NCBI GenBank assembly: GCA_003255065.1
Contig: QAOA01005223.1
Span: 39,687-103,686 of the forward strand
Length of the DNA: 64,000 nt
From: Cercis canadensis
Taxonomy: Eukaryota; Streptophyta; Magnoliopsida; Fabales; Fabaceae
Reading direction: 5' to 3'
Each line of letters opens with the position of its first letter. Position 1 is the stretch's first letter. Of the stretch, positions 60,255-64,000 are shown piece after piece. Both the position numbers and the translations under genes were made by a program. The notes under the pieces were generated by a model. It saw nothing but the letters and a program-made list of their open reading frames with translations, was not told where the DNA came from and ran no database searches.

Positions 60255-60696
60255 TGTTAAACAGAAATCAGAAGCATATGATGCTGGATAAGTCAGGGAT
60301 GGCTTGCATGTCACGTCAGTATGCCACATCAGCAGTGACACATCAGCAGTGAAGTCAAAGCAGTTAGTTTAGTCAGAGTTAGTTATACAGTACAGCTGTA
60401 TATTTATGTAATGACTTCCATGAGAAGCTAGGCGGTTAGTTAGCTTTAGAATTCCTATATATATGCTAGCTAATGTAATGTAATAGGTATGACAGTATTC
60501 ATAATTCAGATGATGAGTTCATTTGCTCTCTGACTTCTCTTCATAGCTTTTACAGTTTCTTTCTGCTATATTTCATTTTCTGGTTTTTCCTCTGTTGCAC
60601 CAGATTCTGCAAGATCAGAAATCTGCTTCATCAGAGATTGGATTCTTCAATGGTGATCTCAGTTAAAGGTGTTTCAGGTTCTTCATCACTTTAACA
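60255..60696 (+). repeat. 3' LTR of copia-3
   Basis: 442 bp, preceded by the purine tract TTTGAGGGGGAA (60,243-60,254). Confidence 0.96.
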
Positions 60697-60792
60697 ACCT
60701 GTAGGGAGTGAGGATTTGGTTACCTGTTCACTTTGAATAGTTAAAACAACTAGTGTAGTAAACATGATTGTTACGGACAAAACCCATCCCAT
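60697..60792 (-). CDS. Potato-inhibitor-I-type protein, 5' part of exon 1
   Basis: 32 codons starting at ATG 60,792: MGWVLSVTIMFTTLVVLT followed by IQSEQ, a good signal peptide for secretion. The frame continues exactly into 55,547 once copia-3 and one target copy are removed. The promoter would lie to the right of 60,792. The allele is disrupted because transcription must cross 5.1 kb of antisense element. Confidence 0.75.
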
Positions 60793-60825
60793 TAGACTTT
60801 TCCCCATATCTCTTTTGCTTTGCTC

Positions 60826-61275
60826 TCCTACTTCTAGTTATTTAGAAGTTGTTTATAAGATTAGGTATATAAGATCTAATACCCTGGATATCAAGTTTGG
60901 GTTAGATAGAGTTTTTAGGTAAATATAAGATAAAGAAATTTCATTTGAAAAGTAACAAGCTCTTCATCATATGAAGTATCAATTACAGCTCAAAATTTTC
61001 ATTGACAAAGAACTTGTTACAATTCGGTGGCTGTGAAAAGGCAACATAANTCTCCTACTTCTAGTTATTTAGAATTTGTTTATAAGATTAGGTATATAAG
61101 ATCTAATACCCTGGATATCAAGTTTGGGTTAGATAGAGCTTTTAGGTAAATATAAGATAAAGAAATTTCATTTGAAAAGTAACAAGCTCTTCATCATATG
61201 AAGTATCAATTACAGCTCAAAATTTTCATTGACAAAGAACTTGTTACAATTCGGTGGCTGTGAAAAGGCAACATA
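60826..61275. other. Join with duplicated flanks (N at 61,050)
   Basis: About 224 bp starting TCTCCTACTTCTAGTTATTT is present on both sides of the N with few differences. Probably unmerged contig ends upstream of the inhibitor gene. Confidence 0.8.
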
Positions 61276-61344
61276 AAAGGGTTAGGAAAAACTAATAAAT
61301 TAAATGAGAGAACTTTAAAGCAGGGGAGGGGGGTGCATGCAGAG

Positions 61345-62010
61345 GTTAACATAACCTCCTAGCTTGCTACTTAAGCGACATGTGGCATCATAAGCATCTT
61401 GTACAAAGAATAGAGCAATTAATTAGTTCTCCAACAACTTGCACCACTAATATTGAAGAGGTTAAAACAATTATATTTTGAAAACATCTATACGACGCCA
61501 CTAGATATATTCTAGCTGTGAAAAATTAACGTAATTTCTACAAAATTAGGGATTCAAATCTTGGTGCTGTCATGTAACAGAATCAAAATCTAATAAAAGA
61601 AGGGACAATAATAATGCTGACGTTAACATAAACTTCAAGCTTGGTACTTAAATGACATGTGGCATCATAAGCATCTTCTACTAATAGAGCCATTAATTGG
61701 TTCTCCCATCAACTTGCACAGCTAATTCTGAAGAGGTTAGAACAATTATATTTTGAAAACATTTATACCAAGCTAATAGGTTTAGTGTAGTTGTGAAGGG
61801 TAGTGGGCATACATGCCTTGTTCAAGAAAGATATAAATTCAATGTGAAAGCATGCTAGGCTCTTCATATATATGAATGTTTCATTAATTTGAAAACAAAG
61901 AGTAAGTTAGGAGTTAGCATAAATTAGTTCACCGTTTGGTATTTATAAATTGCTTAGCACATCCAAGTTTATTACTTAAATTACATGTGGCATCATAAGC
62001 ATCATCTTTT
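61345..62010. repeat. Three spaced direct repeats upstream of the transporter
   Basis: The 19-mer CATGTGGCATCATAAGCAT occurs at 61,379, 61,656 and 61,984. The first two lie in longer repeats of about 150 bp (61,345-61,495 and 61,620-61,770); the third repeat is shorter. No coding sequence. CATGTG is a known core for some plant bHLH and NAC factors, but no function can be shown here. Confidence 0.8.
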
Positions 62011-62978
62011 GTAAAGCATATATACATCTACAAAGTACAGAGATGATTTTTAAGGTTTATTTTCTTTTTGTTAATTTGATATTTTTTGTAATGTATGGCT
62101 TTTGTGACAAGTGACAAGACAAAAAATCTAATATAGTTCAATGGAAGTTGAGATTTAAGAAGCCTCATATGTTCAGTTATATAAATGCTCTACCATTTGC
62201 TTTGCCAAATTATGGTATCAAAAGGCCTTCATTTGTAGTGAACCGTCTACCCTTTCTTGACTTCAAAGAAATTATGGTGCAGAGTTGATAATGTAGAATG
62301 TTATGGTAATGTTTATCTTCTTCCTTGGACGAACTATAAGAGGCTGTGTAATTGGGACAACCCAGTGGAGAAAGAAGCATAAGCTATTCCCAGTAGCAAT
62401 GATGATTAGTGGCTAGCGCACACTAAAAGAATACAGGTACGTACTAGTCCTTTCTAATTTTTTTCATTTTTTAACGTGAAGTTTTACTCTCATATTTAGT
62501 TTAGGCTAAAAAAGAAGCTTTGATTCAAGAGGGGAAGGAAGTGATTTTGTTGTCAACTTGTTATAGATATACATTGCAAGCCAAAACTAGACTGGCTAGA
62601 AGAAGAATCCTTCAAATTACGTACAGTTGAAAGTGATATACGGAGATACCCTTCATATTCAGCCTATGATATACTATTTGCTGAGAAATATTCCCAAAGT
62701 TTTATAAAAAAAATTTAATGATCAATTCGCGCGTTGTAATAATCCAATTATAAGGAACAAGCAGCTAGCAAAAGTGTTCTGTTTTATCTTGTTAGCTACT
62801 TAGCTGTCATTTATTTTTTCACATTAATTTTCCTTTTGAATTGGGATTAGGGTCTAAATTTAGACATCCACATGCTAAAATAATCACCAATTTTTTTTTC
62901 TTTCTGTTTGACCTACATGTCATCGTGCAAAAATAGGATTTGGATTTCTCTTGGTTCACCCACTGACTCTAATCTTCA
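62011..62978. other. Intergenic, upstream of the transporter
   Basis: AT-rich, no reading frame or recognisable repeat that I can support. Confidence 0.5.
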
Positions 62979-62987
62979 TATATAAAC
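62979..62987 (+). promoter_or_regulatory. Candidate TATA box of the STP gene
   Basis: TATATAAAC, 103 bp upstream of the ATG at 63,090, which leaves a plausible leader of 70-80 nt. Confidence 0.55.
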
Positions 62988-63089
62988 CCCATGAACTGGA
63001 TTTCTTATCATTGCATATTCTTTTCATTCTTTCTGTTGTCTCATTGACACATATTTTTAAGATAGACATAGCCTAAGGAAGAGTGAACA

Positions 63090-63909
63090 ATGGCAGGTGG
63101 AGGATTTGTGGATGGTGGCAACAAGAGAGCGCATCTGTACGAGTACAAAATTACTGGCTATTTCATATTTGCTTGTGTAGTTGCTGCTATGGGTGGCTCT
63201 CTATTCGGTTATGATCTTGGTGTTTCAGGTCAATTCCTCCATCTGGTTCCATGCTTTGGTTTCCCTTCAAAATAATTTCAAACATGATCCTGAATTCTTT
63301 AAGAGATATTAGAGATCCTATATTGTTTGTTATATTATAATAAACAAGACGCTTGTTTAAAGAGACTCTATCTTGTTAAAGAACTATTTCTCCTAAAAAC
63401 TTAAAGTTTTAAGTGAAGATATAAGAATAGTTTGATATCTAAAAATTAGGATGGAACTTGTTTGTGAAAATTATTAAGAGGGAAAAGAAACTATAAAGAT
63501 ATATATGTACATGACATTGAAAAGAGTCAACAAAGAAATTTTAAAATCTCAAGATGATTTGAAATTTGTTTGCTAATTGATCATAGGTGGAGTGACTTCC
63601 ATGGATGATTTCTTGAAGGAATTCTTCCCAAATGTGTATGAGAGGAAGCACGCACATCTTTCAGAGACGGATTATTGTAAATATGATGATCAGATATTAA
63701 CACTCTTTACCTCGTCTCTGTATTTTGCTGCCCTCGTGTCCACATTTGGTGCTTCAAGTATAACCAAGAATAAAGGAAGAAGAGCGAGTATTCTAGTTGG
63801 ATCTATAAGCTTCTTTATAGGAGCCATCCTCAATGCATTTGCCATGAACATTACAATGTTGATCATTGGTCGTTGTCTTTTAGGTGTAGGCATAGGATTT
63901 GGCAACCAA
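63090..63909 (+). CDS. STP14: Sugar transport protein, STP14-like (5' part)
   Basis: N-terminal third of a monosaccharide/H+ symporter of the plasma membrane (STP/MST branch of the major facilitator superfamily). Exon 1 is 63,090-63,228 and exon 2 63,587-63,909, joined in phase 1 (TCAG/GTCAAT ... CATAG/GTGGAG); the donor CAA/GTAAGT follows exon 2. 154 codons are visible of about 500. Features: MAGGGFVDGG start, TM1 ending GGSLFGYDLGVSGG, GVTSMDDFLKEFFP, extracellular ETDYCKYDDQ with the conserved Cys, TM2 and the GRRASILVG loop, TM4 GRCLLGVGIGFGNQ. The pattern fits Arabidopsis STP14 best from memory. The remaining exons lie beyond the window. Confidence 0.92.
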
Positions 63910-64000
63910 GTAAGTTCAATGTTCCAAATTCCAAAACCATCATCAACCCTCCAACCCCAACAAGAGAAAGAGCTTTAATTTTACACTTTTTTTTTTTTTT
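63910..64000 (+). other. Start of intron 2 of the STP gene
   Basis: Begins GTAAGTTC and ends at the window edge in a poly-T tract. Confidence 0.85.

Larger units (their letters stand above)
55553..60696 (+). mobile_element. Ty1/copia retrotransposon copia-3
   Basis: 5,144 bp, 442-bp LTRs (55,553-55,994 and 60,255-60,696) with ends TGTTAAA...TTTAACA, i.e. canonical TG...CA. Target duplication ACCTG at 55,548-55,552 and 60,697-60,701. The LTRs differ at about six positions. It lies in the opposite orientation within exon 1 of the protease-inhibitor gene. Stops and frameshifts disable it. Confidence 0.97.

Overview
The window looks like nuclear DNA of a eudicot plant. It is AT-rich, with GT-AG introns, plant SABATH methyltransferase genes, a plant-type STP hexose transporter, a potato-inhibitor-I gene and the usual plant transposons (Ty1/copia, Ty3/gypsy of the Tat lineage, a Helitron, SINEs and a solo LTR). 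I cannot name the species.

The core (about 1-54,830) is a tandem array of SABATH methyltransferase genes, all on the minus strand, with three exons each and 357-360 residues. The repeat unit carries two genes, group I then group II, in the order I - X - Y - II - U, where X, Y and U are shared intergenic blocks. Unit 1 has I1 (4,789-6,288) and II1 (9,647-11,307). Unit 2 has lost its group I gene at a junction near 14,540 and keeps II2 (23,556-25,059, start codon at 34,475-34,477). Unit 3 has I3 (37,857-39,358) and II3 (51,956-53,477). Each group II gene is followed by an orphan second terminal exon (3b) of a different SABATH gene. Every Y block carries the same solo LTR and the same SINE, so those insertions predate the unit duplications.

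Later insertions cut into this array: copia-1 (142-4,733) just downstream of I1; copia-2 (16,646-22,331) in Y of unit 2; a young 9.4-kb Tat gypsy element (25,060-34,469) inside exon 1 of II2; and a Helitron region (39,728-48,260) upstream of I3. Copia-1 and copia-2 have unusual TA...TA LTR ends.

The right part (54,831-64,000) is outside the array. A secreted potato-inhibitor-I-type gene on the minus strand (55,020-60,792) has a third copia element (55,553-60,696) inserted in its first exon. The first two exons of a hexose/H+ symporter gene, STP14-like, run off the right edge (63,090-end).

Nine single N characters mark joins. Seven are flanked by long near-identical direct repeats and an eighth by a few bases around a poly-T run, so these local duplications (including a second exon 3 of II3) are probably unmerged overlapping contigs or haplotypes. 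The join at 34,677 preserves the empty allele of the gypsy insertion site.
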